Source: Anaspis maculata
Taxonomy: Eukaryota > Arthropoda > Insecta > Coleoptera > Scraptiidae
Direction of reading: 5' to 3'
Assembly: GCA_949128115.1 (NCBI GenBank)
Contig: OX421968.1
Coordinates: 52,407,423-52,471,422, forward strand
DNA length: 64,000 nt
Position numbers and translations under genes: made by a program. The notes beneath the pieces are model-generated. The model worked only from the letters and a program-made list of their open reading frames with translations, was not told where the DNA came from and searched no databases. This document shows positions 35,901-60,100 of this stretch, piece by piece; position 1 is the first letter of the stretch; the number at the start of each line of letters is the position of its first letter.

Positions 35901-38900
35901 GCACAAAAGCATTTCGGTAACTTCATACATATGAGGGTAATAAATAAATATTTGCCTGGCATACTTCTCACAGGGAAGCACACAGCACTTGGGGCAATAG
36001 AGATTGTAAAAGTCACAGATTTTTTAGTTTTTTTTACTTTTTGGGAAAATCTATTTGGCAATGCAAAGGACCCCGCACGATTCTTATGGAAAATGGCTCC
36101 CGGTTAAATTCTCTGAATTTTCGATATGTTGTAGCTCATGCGATACCAATCAAATACCGTGAACCCCAAACTCAAATAATGGACAGTTTTTTACCCACAG
36201 GGGGTTGAATTTGGAGGTTTTGACGGCTTCAAAATGATATTATGACGTTAATAAAAGCTTTTTATTTGGTTTCTCTTCAAGTTGTGTTTCATGCTAAATG
36301 TATTTATTTGACAGAAAAATATCAACCCCCTCCTCCACGCCCAACCCCTATCTACCATCATAAAATTCGAGATTACTCCCAAAAGCCATGCGGATGGCTT
36401 CTGTGATCTAAATTATGGATTTTGACGTAAAAATTATTTTCCACCCCTAATGTTGGGGTGCTGATTTTCCAATTTTCCTCGGTTAATTTGGCTGAATTTT
36501 TGGTATTGTGTCTTCTAATTCTGCTGAACAAAAAGTTCTTATGCCAAAAATTATTCCTATGGACAGTTTTTGTTCTCAATGGACTGAAGTTGAAGATTTC
36601 AGAGCATGAATATTGAACTTCAGTCCCCTGCAAAACAAAAACTGTTCATAGGAATAAGTTTTGGTATGAGAACTTTTTGTTCAGCAGAATTAGAAGTACA
36701 CAATTCCAAAAAGTCAGCCAAATTAACCGAGGAAAATTGGAAAATCGGCACCCCAACATTAGGGGTGGAAAATAATTTTCATGTCAAAATTCATAATTTA
36801 AATCACAGAAGCCATCCGCATGGCTTTTGGGAGTAATCTCGAATTTTATGATGGTAGATAGGGGTTGGGCGTGGAGGAGGGGGTTGATATTTTTCTGTCA
36901 AATAAATACATTTAGCATGAAACACAACTTGAAGAGAAACCAAATAAAAAGCTTTTATTCACGTCAGAATATCATTTTGAAGCCGTCAAAACCTCCAACT
37001 TCAACCCCCTGTGGGTAAAAAACTGTCCATTATTTTAGTTTATCGTTCACGGTATTTGATTAGTATCTCATGAGCTACAACACATCAAAAATTCAGAGAT
37101 TTAACCGGGAGCCATTTTCCATAAGAATCGTGCGGGGTCCTTTCGGACAATAGCAAATGGAGAACGTCAATCCATACATGATCAAGGAAAAAATCATTCA
37201 AATCGGTTTGAGTCGAGCGAAAATAGGCGTTGAGTGTGAATCCATGTTACCAAAATCAAATGACCGCCATTTTGGAACGACGCGACGCTATTTTGAAATT
37301 GGTACCAAAGCATTTCGGTATCTTCATATGCCAAAAAAGTGACAATTAAAAAATCACAGGTATACCTACGTCCTGAAAAAACACGCCAATACAGCTCTTT
37401 TTTTCCTACTGTATCACTTGTAGCCATTAGCTGTATTCCTTTTACACGAAATCTCAGATAATTTCACCTCAGTTAGAGAGAGAAAAAGCGAGAATCGCAT
37501 GAGAGGGAGAGAGACACAACCAGCAATTGAAGTGAGAATTCTCAGCTCAGATGATGAAAGGAACGCAGCTATATTATTTTTCCCGCCAGCTAAGTTTTTA
37601 GTGAACTCCATTCATTGTAGATTCTGTTAGGATCAATACAACTTGAATGGACCTTTTCAGAAAAGAGAGACAGATGCGTGCGCGTTCGTACCGCGCAGTT
37701 GGTGGTGTCTAGCTATAACGGCGCCTAATATCTCCAAGGGAAACTCCGTTCGTTATGAAGTGCGCGGCACCACACTGCGGTCATGTGGGGGGCTGTGACG
37801 TAAATCGTGCGAGAGAGACTGCCTTTATTGAAAAGGTCCATTAGGTTGAGAAACAGTCGAGAAACCTGTAGGACTAAAAGTCATCATAATTTCTAGTTTT
37901 TTTTTCTAATTCCGGTCAAACAGATTGATGTAAATGATAACCGATGACGGCAGCGGATAGAGAATATGAACTCACGTATTTCTAAAGAAAAAAATTTCAA
38001 ATCGGGTGAAAATGAAGCAAGTCAGGTCCGAATGAATGTCACCCGAAACAAATGGCCGCCATTTTGAAAGTGACACCAAAACATTTCGGTATCTCCACAT
38101 ACCGGGTGATCATTTGAAAACTATCCACCTGCAATAACTCCCGATTCCTAGCGAAAATGTCTTCGAGCAAAAACAGGTCGATTTTTATATCGAGGGGGAC
38201 ATCTAAAACATACATTAGCGATTTTCTATCTTTAGCCCCCTCGCCCCCACCTACCCCAACTTTGAAATTTCGAATGACATTACCTATTTTGCGATACATC
38301 AAATTCAACAGAATTAAGTTCTCTTTCTGAAAAAATATTTCTTAAATTCTTAACCCCACCCCTCTTCCTCCCCAAATTCTCTGAGTGTCTAATTAAATAT
38401 TCTTGGCCTCTCAATTCTCTTCAATGCAGTCAACGTCATCCTGCACAGCATCGAAAGAGAAAATTTTCTATGGAAAAAGTGCCACCCAAATTCACCCCTT
38501 CGCTCCCCCCCTCCTCACCTTAAAAAAACTAAAATGCCAATACCTACTTTGTGATACATCAAATCAAAGGGAATTGAATTATCTCCCTGAACACAATTTT
38601 TTCGAAATTTTCAGAACCCCCGTTTTCCTACTAAAATACTCCAAATGTCCAGTTTAATAGGGGAGGGGTTTAGAATTTCAAAAAAACAGTTTTTAGAAAG
38701 AGAATTTCATTTCCTTTAATTTGATGTATCACAAAGTGGGTGGTATTTTCTTAAATTTCAGAGTGAGATGGGGGAGAGCAATGGGGTCAATTTGGGTGGC
38801 ACTTTTTCCACCGAAAATTCTCTTCTTTGAAGCTATTCGGGATGATTCTGACTGAACTGAAGAGAATTGAGGGGTCCAGAATATTGAAAGGGACAGTCGG

Positions 38901-39860
38901 AGAATTTTTAGGAAGAGGGGGGTAGAGTTAAAATTGTTGAAAATATCCGAGAAAATATCTTTTTCAAAAAGATAATTTAATTTCCATAAATTTGATGTAT
39001 CGCAAGGTAGGTAGTGTCATTTGAAATTTTATTTTTGCGATGAGTGTGGGTTGAGGTGGCTGAAGATGAAAATTTGCCAATGTATGTTTTAGATGTCCCC
39101 CTCGATATGAAAATCGACCTGTTTTTGCTCGAAGAAATATTGACTAGGAATCAGGTGCTATTGCAGGTGGATAGTTTTCAAATGATCACCCGGTATACGG
39201 CTATAAGAAATAAGAGGTCTCTTGTGCCCTTCACGAAGGAGCCCACGGGATCAGTTTTTTGAACCTACGGTACCTGACTATGACGTTTAGAGTCAGTTTT
39301 GTGGGAAATGAAGACGTCAAGTTGCACACAAAGGAGAGATAGAAAGGTGTTTTGGTTCACCACAAAACTGGCTCTTGCTTGACTTCAAAACGGCTTAGAA
39401 TTTTCCATGTGGTTCTTATCAGAAATCACAAGAAATACAATTTTTTCAAATAAACAACCCATATTTCAAAGCACAGTGTACCTTCGAATTCGATGTCAAG
39501 TTTAGTGTTCATGCTTCATTTCCAGTATGCAGTTTTTGAACCTGGAACTCGCAATACTGGCACAGCGATAGCGGGAAAGAATATTGCCAATCCGATTGCC
39601 ATGCTGAACGCTTCTGTTGACATGTTGGAACACTTGGGCCACAAGAGGCACGCTGAACTCATTAAAACGGCCATTTATACCACACTTTGTGAAGACAAAA
39701 TTCACACTCCAGGTTTGTGCTGATGCGTGAATTTCAGGTCCGGTGGATGGATTGATCATAACTGTTTTTTTTTTTAGATTTGGGTGGTACTGCTTCAAGT
39801 ACAGACGTCGTTCACAGAATCATCGATCACATCCTGGCTTCAGATCTGAGACCTTGGTAA
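26931..39860 (+). CDS. Idh3g: NAD-dependent isocitrate dehydrogenase gamma subunit, mitochondrial
   Basis: This encodes a non-catalytic, regulatory-type subunit of mitochondrial NAD-isocitrate dehydrogenase (isocitrate to 2-oxoglutarate, TCA cycle). Exons: 26,931-26,987; 27,042-27,101; 27,162-27,381; 27,439-27,629; 34,020-34,153; 34,224-34,455; 39,526-39,712; 39,778-39,860. Phases agree throughout and give 387 residues, normal for the family. The donor of exon 2 (GTTGGT) is the weakest call. Residues 1-19 are basic, like a mitochondrial presequence. YGGRHGVSM (47-55) leads to PGGGIGPE (57-64). Exon 4 has HCKSYPG and TEGEYAMLEHE, exon 6 NLYGSIVSNV, exon 7 GTRNTG. The ALKGNIE-like and TRNTG motifs favour gamma over beta. 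Introns 4 (6.4 kb) and 6 (5.1 kb) are repeat-filled. Confidence 0.96.
27640..28960. repeat. Unclassified GC-rich insertion in IDH3G intron 4
   Basis: From about 27,720 to 28,930 composition is much richer in GC than the rest of the intron and ends with an A-rich tail (CAAATAAAAAAAATTGACAA). GGTAGCTCAGTCGAGTGG near 27,852 looks like a Pol III A box, and GGGTACGAAGCC follows soon after like a weak B box, but too close for a standard tRNA. Frames at 28,063-28,437 and 28,593-28,802 match nothing I know. It may be a retroelement, possibly with a SINE-like head. Confidence 0.4.
29061..29342 (+). CDS. Possible two-exon mini-ORF inside IDH3G intron 4
   Basis: ATGAGTGCCAAGCAAAAG runs to a GTGAGA donor at 29,079. 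GTTTACAG at 29,279 is a fair acceptor, and the frame continues as VKAVLSVLDCKSLVL before a stop at 29,340-29,342, giving 26 residues. The stop falls where a dispersed repeat seems to begin, so this may be the truncated 5' end of a captured gene. I do not recognise the peptide. Chance remains quite possible. Confidence 0.2.
29343..29679. repeat. Fragments of dispersed repeats
   Basis: 29,343-29,410 (GACGGAGGCTACTTGTGGCC) resembles 50,750-50,830 (GCGGAGGCCATTTGTGGCC). AATACAGGGTGTCTGAGCAG near 29,457 is a terminus of the CAGGGTG type, followed by words reminiscent of the 42.6-kb palindrome (GCCGTTCAA, AAAAACAGT). No intact element was delimited. Confidence 0.4.
29680..30140. repeat. Second copy of the 17.3-17.75-kb repeat
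   Basis: It aligns in the same orientation with 17,275-17,745 over its whole length, including GTTCCTGTACCATT, ACAAAATTACAAGGCATTCT and the closing GACCAGTATATA. The copies differ by scattered substitutions and small indels. Confidence 0.8.
30572..32690. repeat. Palindrome interrupted by a hAT-type MITE
   Basis: GGGAGGTGATTCCTCTCAAA at the left mirrors 32,667-32,690. CAAATTTGGTGTAGAA mirrors 32,535-32,553. After the MITE the left arm resumes at 31,857 (CAATCCGTTCGTATTTTTGT), mirrored at 32,402-32,424. GAACGTGCGACATG and the AAAAACCAGG block mirror 32,295-32,310. Removing the MITE leaves a palindrome of about 1.1 kb centred near 32,140. It lies in intron 4 of IDH3G. Confidence 0.85.
30872..31856. 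mobile_element. hAT-type non-autonomous element with CCCGGGAT-rich ends
   Basis: The 985-bp element starts TAGGGCATCCAATCCCGGG and ends in the reverse complement. TCTGCAAT at 30,864-30,871 is repeated at 31,857-31,864. The opposite arm of the host palindrome keeps the uninterrupted target near 32,419-32,428, which confirms the duplication. An 8-bp duplication and TAGGG termini fit the hAT superfamily. Both ends carry several copies of ATCCCGGGAT-like words. No transposase is visible. Confidence 0.9.
32718..33368. repeat. 650-bp palindrome ending TACAGGGTGATTC
   Basis: TACAGGGTGATTCAAAAGTG and the following TCGGACC mirror 33,335-33,368. AGTTGGTTCTTCGATCG mirrors 33,232-33,250. The centre is near 33,043. 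It directly abuts the right end of the preceding palindrome (ACACCCTGTATACAGGGTG), so the two may share an insertion site. It lies in intron 4 of IDH3G. Confidence 0.85.
33369..34019. other. Rest of IDH3G intron 4
   Basis: No repeat boundary or gene is seen. A T-rich tract ending TTTTTTTGCAG immediately precedes exon 5, as expected for a 3' splice site. Confidence 0.5.
35340..36065. repeat. Inner palindrome, centre near 35,700
   Basis: AACTAAAAAAACAGTGATTT at the left mirrors 36,005-36,035. GAAGTTACCGAAATGCTTTG mirrors 35,905-35,930. GGATTTTGATAAGATG mirrors 35,845-35,862. Arms are about 200 bp. Confidence 0.8.
36080..37135. repeat. Inner palindrome, centre near 36,603
   Basis: Arms of about 500 bp are well matched. 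ATTATGGACAGTTTTTTACC at 36,176 mirrors 37,015-37,035. CACCCCTAATGTTGGGGTG at 36,443 mirrors 36,751-36,770. AGAACTTTTTGTTCAGCAGA near 36,670 mirrors 36,525-36,540. The two 84-86-residue frames on opposite strands (36,373-36,633 and 36,606-36,836) share most of their peptide because of the symmetry. Confidence 0.88.
37648..37840. mobile_element. Short TIR element nested in a palindrome arm
   Basis: A 193-bp insertion begins GGACCTTTTCA and ends TGAAAAGGTCC. The mirrored arm at 34,905-34,930 lacks it, giving the empty site. Comparing the two leaves a duplication of only 1-2 bp (AT). The interior is GC- and CG-rich, unlike the surrounding palindrome. Confidence 0.8.
38095..39195. repeat. Inner palindrome, centre near 38,645
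   Basis: ATACCGGGTGATCATTTGAA mirrors 39,175-39,196. AAAACAGGTCGATTTTTATA mirrors 39,105-39,127. CACTTTTTCCACC mirrors 38,475-38,490. A one-sided copy of the same family lies at 60-450. Confidence 0.85.
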
Positions 39861-40324
39861 ATCAAATGTTGACGTTGTAGTTCACATGTTTGTGTTTTAA
39901 CAACTTGCATGGCGTTTTTCCCATTAATAACAATCTCTTAACGAATCTCTCACGCAACCGTGTTAGCTTCCAAACAAGTGCTCACTAACTGCTTGTAAGT
40001 TGTAAAATGTCGTGAAATTCGTGAGACCAACTGTGCATTTTCTTTTCCCAGAAGAACTACTACAGCTCTTTCATCAGCTCCCAAAATTACAATCAGTATG
40101 AATGTAAATAGATCAACCCTAATGTGAAAGTATTGTATTTATTATTAAAGTAATAATATATTTGTTATCAAGTGAAGATTTCAATAAATTGGTGTAACTT
40201 CAATTTTAAGTGTTTTATTGTCAAATTTGTCACTTTGTTCAAGTCATGAACAATAAAATTAATAATAAAATAATGTTAAAAAATTGGTAAACTGTATAAA
40301 ATAGGAATGTTGCTTGTAGGAATC
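39861..40324. terminator. Shared 3' end region of IDH3G and G6PD
   Basis: The stop codons of the two convergent genes are 464 bp apart. AATAAA at 40,183-40,188 can serve IDH3G on the + strand. TTTATT at 40,214-40,219 gives AATAAA on the - strand for G6PD. The signals face each other, so the mature 3' ends probably overlap by tens of bases. A GT at the IDH3G stop (CCTTG/GTAAAT) and an AG at about 40,050 could form an optional last intron that would only drop the final Trp. Confidence 0.7.
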
Positions 40325-54171
<13,847 letters not shown>

Positions 54172-55059
54172 TTTTTGCTCGATTCGAAAACGTCAAGAAC
54201 GAAAAAAATGTGGTAAACGAACGACGCGCTTCTGGATAATGAGTGGCCTGATTACTGACAGAATAACCAAATTGAGATTAGATGACTTTCATCGCGCTTC
54301 AATAACACACTTTCAAGGTGGTTAAATTATTAAATAACGTTATTTAAATTTTCGCGCCATAATATTAAAACAAATCCTTTTCAATTGTTTGTCGCCCTAA
54401 TTATGAGTTGTCTACTGGGACTATACTGATGAGCAATAACAATGAGTATGCATAAAGTAGAAAAGGTTGAACACGTGTTTTTTTTTGTTATTTGAATTAT
54501 TTGAACACGAAGGATCATGACCAGCAATTACTTCATAAGTTATATCTAATTATTGAAGGAAATCCAAAAACTATAGCTAGATATTTTACAGTACCTATAC
54601 AGTAAATCTATTTTTATGTTGACATTTTCAGCTTTTTCGTTCCAATTTGACACTGCAATATTCAATAAAGGTAATATTTAGATCTTACTTTATTTATAGT
54701 AAAATACTTACGCTAGAATCAAGTGAACAACAACGCTTACGCGGGTCCCACCAAAAAAGTTAATTAAAGGAATAGGTAATTCAAGACTCTCTTGGGGTGG
54801 ATCTCCTAGCCAACTGACCAACGTTTCAAATGAGTTAGTGAACGAATGATTGATTTTCTGGATGTTACGCATTTTCCGTGTAAACAGGAAATTGTAAAAA
54901 AAATCGGCAAAACCTCGTGGTCTGCTAAATATCCAAAATCGCCAAAAATCGCACCAGGGGGTTTTGATTGGAGGAAGGGGGGGTAAAAAATTACATCTTA
55001 AAATGGAGGGGATGAAACCCGTCAATCCATTGGATGCAAATACATACATCGTAATTCGA
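54172..55059. other. Region upstream of the G6PD start
   Basis: The first hundred bases should hold the G6PD leader. No TATA or initiator is clear. The rest is AT-rich with G/C-rich patches near 54,955-55,015 and no recognisable gene. Confidence 0.4.
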
Positions 55060-56085
55060 CGCATTATATCCTGTTCATATCATTTTGGTACAATTTGGAG
55101 AGGGCTCCTGGGAGGGGACGCTCGGCTAGATGGTTCTTTTTCTTCCTGGGCCATATAGAACCGATTACGACAAATTTTGTATTTTTTTTTTTCGACTAAA
55201 TTCAATCTCCTGAACTCGAATCCGATGTGTAAATTTGGATGAAAACAAGTTCGAACTAAGTCAACGTTGACAACTATTTTTATATACATTTTTTTTACTG
55301 CTCGAAAATATTCCAGAGGCCATTAGATTGAAATGTATTCCTTACTAAAGTCATCTACGCGATGTATAATTTTGTTTTTCGAGATTAAAAAATCGATTTG
55401 AACCTGATCCGGCCCGGCGCGCGGCGCGGCGTCTACTAAAAATGACCAGAACACTCTATAGCATGCACTTTTAAATGAAAATAGCTGAAGCTATTGGAAA
55501 CATAAAGATTCATCTTTGAAACTCCGAGGATCTGTGCAGAATTGAACATAAACAAAATCGCCATAAATCGCACTGCAGGATTTTGAGTTATTTGAGGAAG
55601 GGTGTAACAGTTCCCATTGAAAATGTAGAGTTTGAATCTCCTTTCCCTCCCCAAGTAACTCAAAACCCTGAAGAGCGATTTATGGCGATTGATTTGTTTA
55701 TATTATATGGAATTCAATTCTGCCTGCACAACTTGAAGATGCGTGCTGTAGTGTTCTGGTCATTAGTAGAATCCGCGCCGGGCCGGCTCAGGTTCAAATC
55801 TTTTTTTCAATATTCTAAGATAAATATCTCGAACAGTGAAGAAAATCTCTGTAGAAATTGTCGAAGAAAAAACAAGTTTTTTCCAGTTGACTTGTTCGAA
55901 CTTGTTTTCATCCTTTACACATCGGATTCGAGTTCAGGAGATTGAATTTAGTCGGAAAAGACATCAAACTTGTCGTAATCGGTTCTACCTATATGGCCCA
56001 AAAAAAGAACCACCTAGCCGAGCTTCGGCCCCCTACGAGCCCTTTTCAAAAATTATCGACACTTATTGTACCAAAATGATATCTG
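55060..56085. repeat. 1.0-kb palindrome upstream of G6PD
   Basis: TCATTTTGGTACAA near 55,081 mirrors 56,070-56,085. CCATATAGAACCGATTACGA mirrors 55,975-56,000. GAACTCGAATCCGATGTG mirrors 55,920-55,938. GGCCCGGCGCGCGG mirrors 55,773-55,790. The centre is near 55,585. Confidence 0.85.
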
Positions 56086-57511
56086 TTTTGTATTCCAACA
56101 AACTCATGAATTTCAAGTTGAATATAACTTAAATATCACTTAAATACCAGTTCTACTGACCACGCCATAGGTATAGTACGTATCGAGGTATTCTAAAGTC
56201 GTAAAAAGGGCCATAAATAAAGATCTTGTTGCTTGCTTCAAGACAATAAATATTTCTTTTCTTTTCTTTCCTTTCTTTCTTTCTTTCTTTCATACCTACT
56301 AATAGTATTAATCCTATACTATGCGGCCACTTTGAGTCCAGTTGTGTAGAGAATAGAGATAACATTCAGGGTGCACTCAGGTAGCCATTCCAAGAATTCA
56401 TAAAGGACCTTCATTGTTTAGTAATTAATACTCATCAGTTTTGCTGGTAGAATTTATTTATGACCCGTTTTACAACTTCAGAATATCTCGATATGTACAT
56501 ACCTGCGGTACTATCTGGATGCCGACCGGGGTTTCCTGGGTTTAGGTATAAGCTTGCAGCCCTTACATTTATATTCCCATTCTTTATTACATTCATTTCA
56601 TTCTGATACATATTTCTGCGAACACGAAAGCAGCAGACAATATTATTGTATTTTTCTCATTTCATTCTCATATTTTTGTGAGCACGAAAGCAGCAAAAAT
56701 ATTGTATCAACTAAACCACCATCTAATTTAAATGAACAGTTTAAATTTTACGCGTAGACTAATTCATAGTTTTTGATTTAGTAACAACACAAACCGTATC
56801 TCCACCTAACTAACAAGCGAGATACAATTCAATATCGACGGGATATAATTCGACGAATTACGATGCTTACCTCCCACTTTTTTGGTAAACGCACGTAGCG
56901 GTTGGGTGCCGTACGCGCGTTTTCTCATTGTAACAATAATTTAGATATTGTCCAATGTAAAATGCAAAAAACAAAAAAAAATTCGAGGCTATATGTGTAG
57001 TTCAAGAAAATAATGTGACTAATGTTGAGTTGAAACGAAAGAAAGTCATAATCACAAAGGAATCCATATAGGCCGAACATTTGTCAATTTTGTGATAGGT
57101 CAGTTTTGAAATATCCTATAACTGTATGTATTTGGATTCTTGATAAAAAACTGTATCCACTACAATTTTTACAAAATAGGTGATATAGGTAGGTAGGTAT
57201 TTCCAAAATTAAAAGTCGAGGAAAAACGGATTTTTTTTAAATATCTCAAGGGGGTAATGGCTGGTCAATTTTCGCGTGAGCTGTAAACTTTTCATTGGAA
57301 CACCTGTATTGTATGAACCCTGAGCACCTATTTACATGTAGATAATTGAATTGTGCAATTTAATTTTCACATATAATGAATAAGTGGGGACTACTAGGTA
57401 TATGTAATAGCAATCAGCAGTTCTATGGGGTCTCAAATGACTTGGCAGAAATTATATAGTATAGTCAAGTGTGCCAAATTTTGCTAATGGACATTTCTAC
57501 TGATCTATTGA
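56086..57511. other. Intergenic, microsatellite and short direct repeat
   Basis: A TTTC microsatellite lies at about 56,255-56,292. A direct repeat of about 60 bp (AACACGAAAGCAGCA with neighbouring ATTTCATTCT) occurs at 56,590 and 56,660. No gene recognised. Confidence 0.5.
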
Positions 57512-57850
57512 TTATAGGTACCCATTTACTTTTGTATATGTAGCGAAAATGGTGATAACCTTTTGGTAACACACAAAAAAAAATCGATCGCAAAGATATT
57601 TAGGAGAAACATCCAGAACGGCATGCACGATCCATTTCTGGTTGAAATACACGAAATTTAAATAGCGGGAGGGTAGTTTACCACAATTCCTATAGGTGGC
57701 ATTTAAATGGTAAAAAACGCGCCAAGATCTATCATAGGTGGATTCCGGTGGTGTGTCCACCGCTTGCACTAGTTGCACTGCAAAAACTAATAATGCTGAA
57801 TGCTGATTGCTGAATGCTAATCTAAATTGTTGTTGCAGTTAAGGATAGAA
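57512..57850 (-). CDS. Candidate exon with a signal-peptide-like start
   Basis: The minus-strand frame is open from about 57,850 to a stop at 57,512. It reads SALLVFAVQLVQAVDTPPES, like a hydrophobic signal sequence followed by a cleavage site, then a polar part with three or four Cys. No ATG lies in the open part, so a start would have to come from an upstream exon; the nearby MQANKS exon near 57,874 does not join in frame. GTGTGT inside the Phe run could be a donor. I do not recognise the protein. Confidence 0.25.
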
Positions 57851-58790
57851 CTTACTTGATTTATTTGCCTGCATTGTGATGACACTAAATTAACAATTAC
57901 TAAAAAATGTATAAAAACAAGCACCACGCGAATACGAAATCAACGAAATACACTGTAAAACAAAAATCGCGGAACTGGACGATAGAAATGTTTGGATGGG
58001 TTTAAAAGTTTTGCAGGTAATGTCGTAGGGGCGATTCTACGACTTACGTTATTTCGAGTTCTGTACCGCACGATGAGGAAGACACATGTGTGTACAGTCC
58101 CGTCGATAGTTCAACGGTAAGATGCGTACGCTCAACAGGTTGCAGTGATTGGTTAAAAACGAATTTGCCATACCTACCTATAGATTATATTTGGATAGTA
58201 GCATGATGGTAGCATGCGTCCACACTTTTTTGCCGTTTCATTGCGGCATTAGTAATATAATCGACTAGATAGATAATTCACCTTAATAATAATTGTTTCT
58301 CAAGGTCAAGTACATTCAAGCGGCCACATCAAGTCCCGATTTTTTTTCCAGGCCGCTGTCACATGGCGCTTCTATAATTCGAAAACCTGAAATATTGTCG
58401 TTGCGGTGTTTTCAAGGTCATTATAGCTATTCAGTTATGGAAATTTCGTACAGGAATTTATAACGTTGAAATTATATTTCTCTCTCTCTCATGGGGCCCT
58501 TTGAAAATAGCTGTGGCTACATAGTAATATGCATAAGAATATTACATTATTAAGCGAGGACTTTTTTTTGAAATCATTCCAGAAGGATTGTGGTTAACAA
58601 AAAAAAAAGCTGAGTAATTGGCACTAATTAGAATTGCTTATCAAGATTAATGTCGATTTATATGTATTTTATATTATCACGGAATTGATAACAATTGCAA
58701 GGGCATTTACCTACTGATGAGTTGTTCATGCATTTCTAGTATGTTCTTTTTTGTTTGATAACAACTAATAACGTGAGTGTCATCTGTAAT
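57851..58790. other. Intergenic, no feature
   Basis: AT-rich sequence with no recognised gene or paired repeat. Confidence 0.35.
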
Positions 58791-58794
58791 TTTT

Positions 58795-58950
58795 TTTTTG
58801 CCTTGATTTAACGTAGGTCTGTTTCAGCTCCGAGGGGTAACACCGACGCCGGTGAATGCTTTCCCCTCACGATATCGGAAATTTCGCCGAATCTCTGTGT
58901 ATTCCAACTTCAACTATCACCAACAAATACTATGGGGTCAGCACCATCAT
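58795..58950. repeat. Dispersed repeat, copy 2
   Basis: GATTTAACGTAGGTCTGTTT, CGCCGGTGAATGCTTTCC and GCCGAATCTCTGTGTATTCC match 20,437-20,640. A T-rich run precedes it. Confidence 0.65.
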
Positions 58951-59293
58951 AGTTCAAATTTTACGTCCTAATGCGCCACACGATGCGCCCTTAGACGCTT
59001 TCGTTTTGCCAGGAGCAGCAGTGGGACTCTGATGCATGGAATAGTTTCGTACGGCCAAAATGTCACGTGACTTCTCCAAAATGTGGTACTCTGGGTTGCG
59101 TCCGAGAACTACACTTTTCACTTCACATTCTTACATTTTGGGGTGAGGGTATCAAGTAAAATGTAAGGTAAAGTGACTATGACTTTCCGAACGATTTCTG
59201 CTGTGCTTGAAATGTCAATGTCAATCTCTAATGATTGACGATCGCACTGCTGTTTAATTTTGAAGTAAACATAACCTATACCTCACGGCTTTC

Positions 59294-59461
59294 TCTTTTT
59301 TTTTTTCTCTTTTTTTTTTAATTTAATGTAAACAACAATACATTTCATGTAAATCGCGACTCTTAAACAATAATAAATCGGTATCAGAGCCGCTCTATTT
59401 ATGTCCTTTGGGACCAAACTAAATAAATATTAATTATTATTTTTACCTGGTGTAGGTAAAG
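59294..59461 (-). mobile_element. 5'-truncated copy of the LINE
   Basis: The reverse complement matches the LINE 3' UTR at 10,600-10,740 and ends in an A-rich tail interrupted by GAGA. CCTATACCTCACGGCTTTC occurs at 59,275-59,293 and again at 59,462-59,480, a 19-bp target duplication. This is the classic product of target-primed reverse transcription. Confidence 0.95.
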
Positions 59462-59639
59462 CCTATACCTCACGGCTTTCGAAGTAAGAAGCGACGCCCA
59501 TTGGCTCTTACGAACCAGCCTCCTCAGAACAGCCAATAAGCGGTGCAGCGCTTACGGCTAAAATTAAAACTTGCGGCTAAATAAGCTGACTGAACGCACC
59601 TTTTAGTAAGCTTTTCTGATGAAGTACCCATTTTTCAAT

Positions 59640-60060
59640 CGAAACCATTATTGACAGAGAAATGTGTGGGGTGTTGAGGTGAGAGGTGCGCATGACGAGT
59701 AACTTTCACGGCGCTCGGAGGTGCTACGAATTTTGTCACTTTCGACGCGACAGTTTTTGAGCTCTCGAACGGTCATTTCGGCAACAATCGCAGAATAGTG
59801 TAGTTCTCGAACGCAACTCTGATCGCAATGCGACCACAAACAGCTCATCCCCCACCATCCCTCACGTACGTTACGCTTCTTGGCGGTAGACACACGGCTG
59901 CCGCTTCCAATCAAAAACCCAAATGCAAGGGAGACAAATGCAAAATTATAAGAGATGATACCTGAATACAGGCATCCGGCGACCTGACTTCCTGCGATGT
60001 CATAGTAGATTTGCAGGTGCAAATGCTCGGTGCTCGAAACCGATTTCAGCCGAACGATAA
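59640..60060 (-). promoter_or_regulatory. GC-rich stretch, possible promoter or leader exon
   Basis: A CG-rich stretch upstream of G6PD contains a minus-strand frame (59,648-60,022). Within it ATGACATCGCAGG near 60,002 opens 14 codons (MTSQEVRSPDACIQ) ending at a good donor, CAG/GTATCA. It could be a leader exon of G6PD or of another gene, but its phase does not fit G6PD exon 2, so I cannot link it. Confidence 0.25.
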
Positions 60061-60100
60061 TTCTGTTGGCGGAAGTGGTCCATCAGAGTACTGAAATATG

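Larger units (their letters stand above)
34585..39262. repeat. 4.7-kb nested inverted-repeat structure filling IDH3G intron 6
   Basis: 34,585-34,660 (CCCGTGGGCTC, GAGACCT) mirrors 39,200-39,255. 34,650-35,060 mirrors 37,400-38,095, and 35,040-35,290 mirrors 37,150-37,400. Within these arms lie three further palindromes: 35,340-36,065, 36,080-37,135 and 38,095-39,195. A short TIR element at 37,648 interrupts one arm. Almost the whole intron is therefore palindromic DNA. Frames such as 36,606-36,836 are mirrored by-products. Confidence 0.85.
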
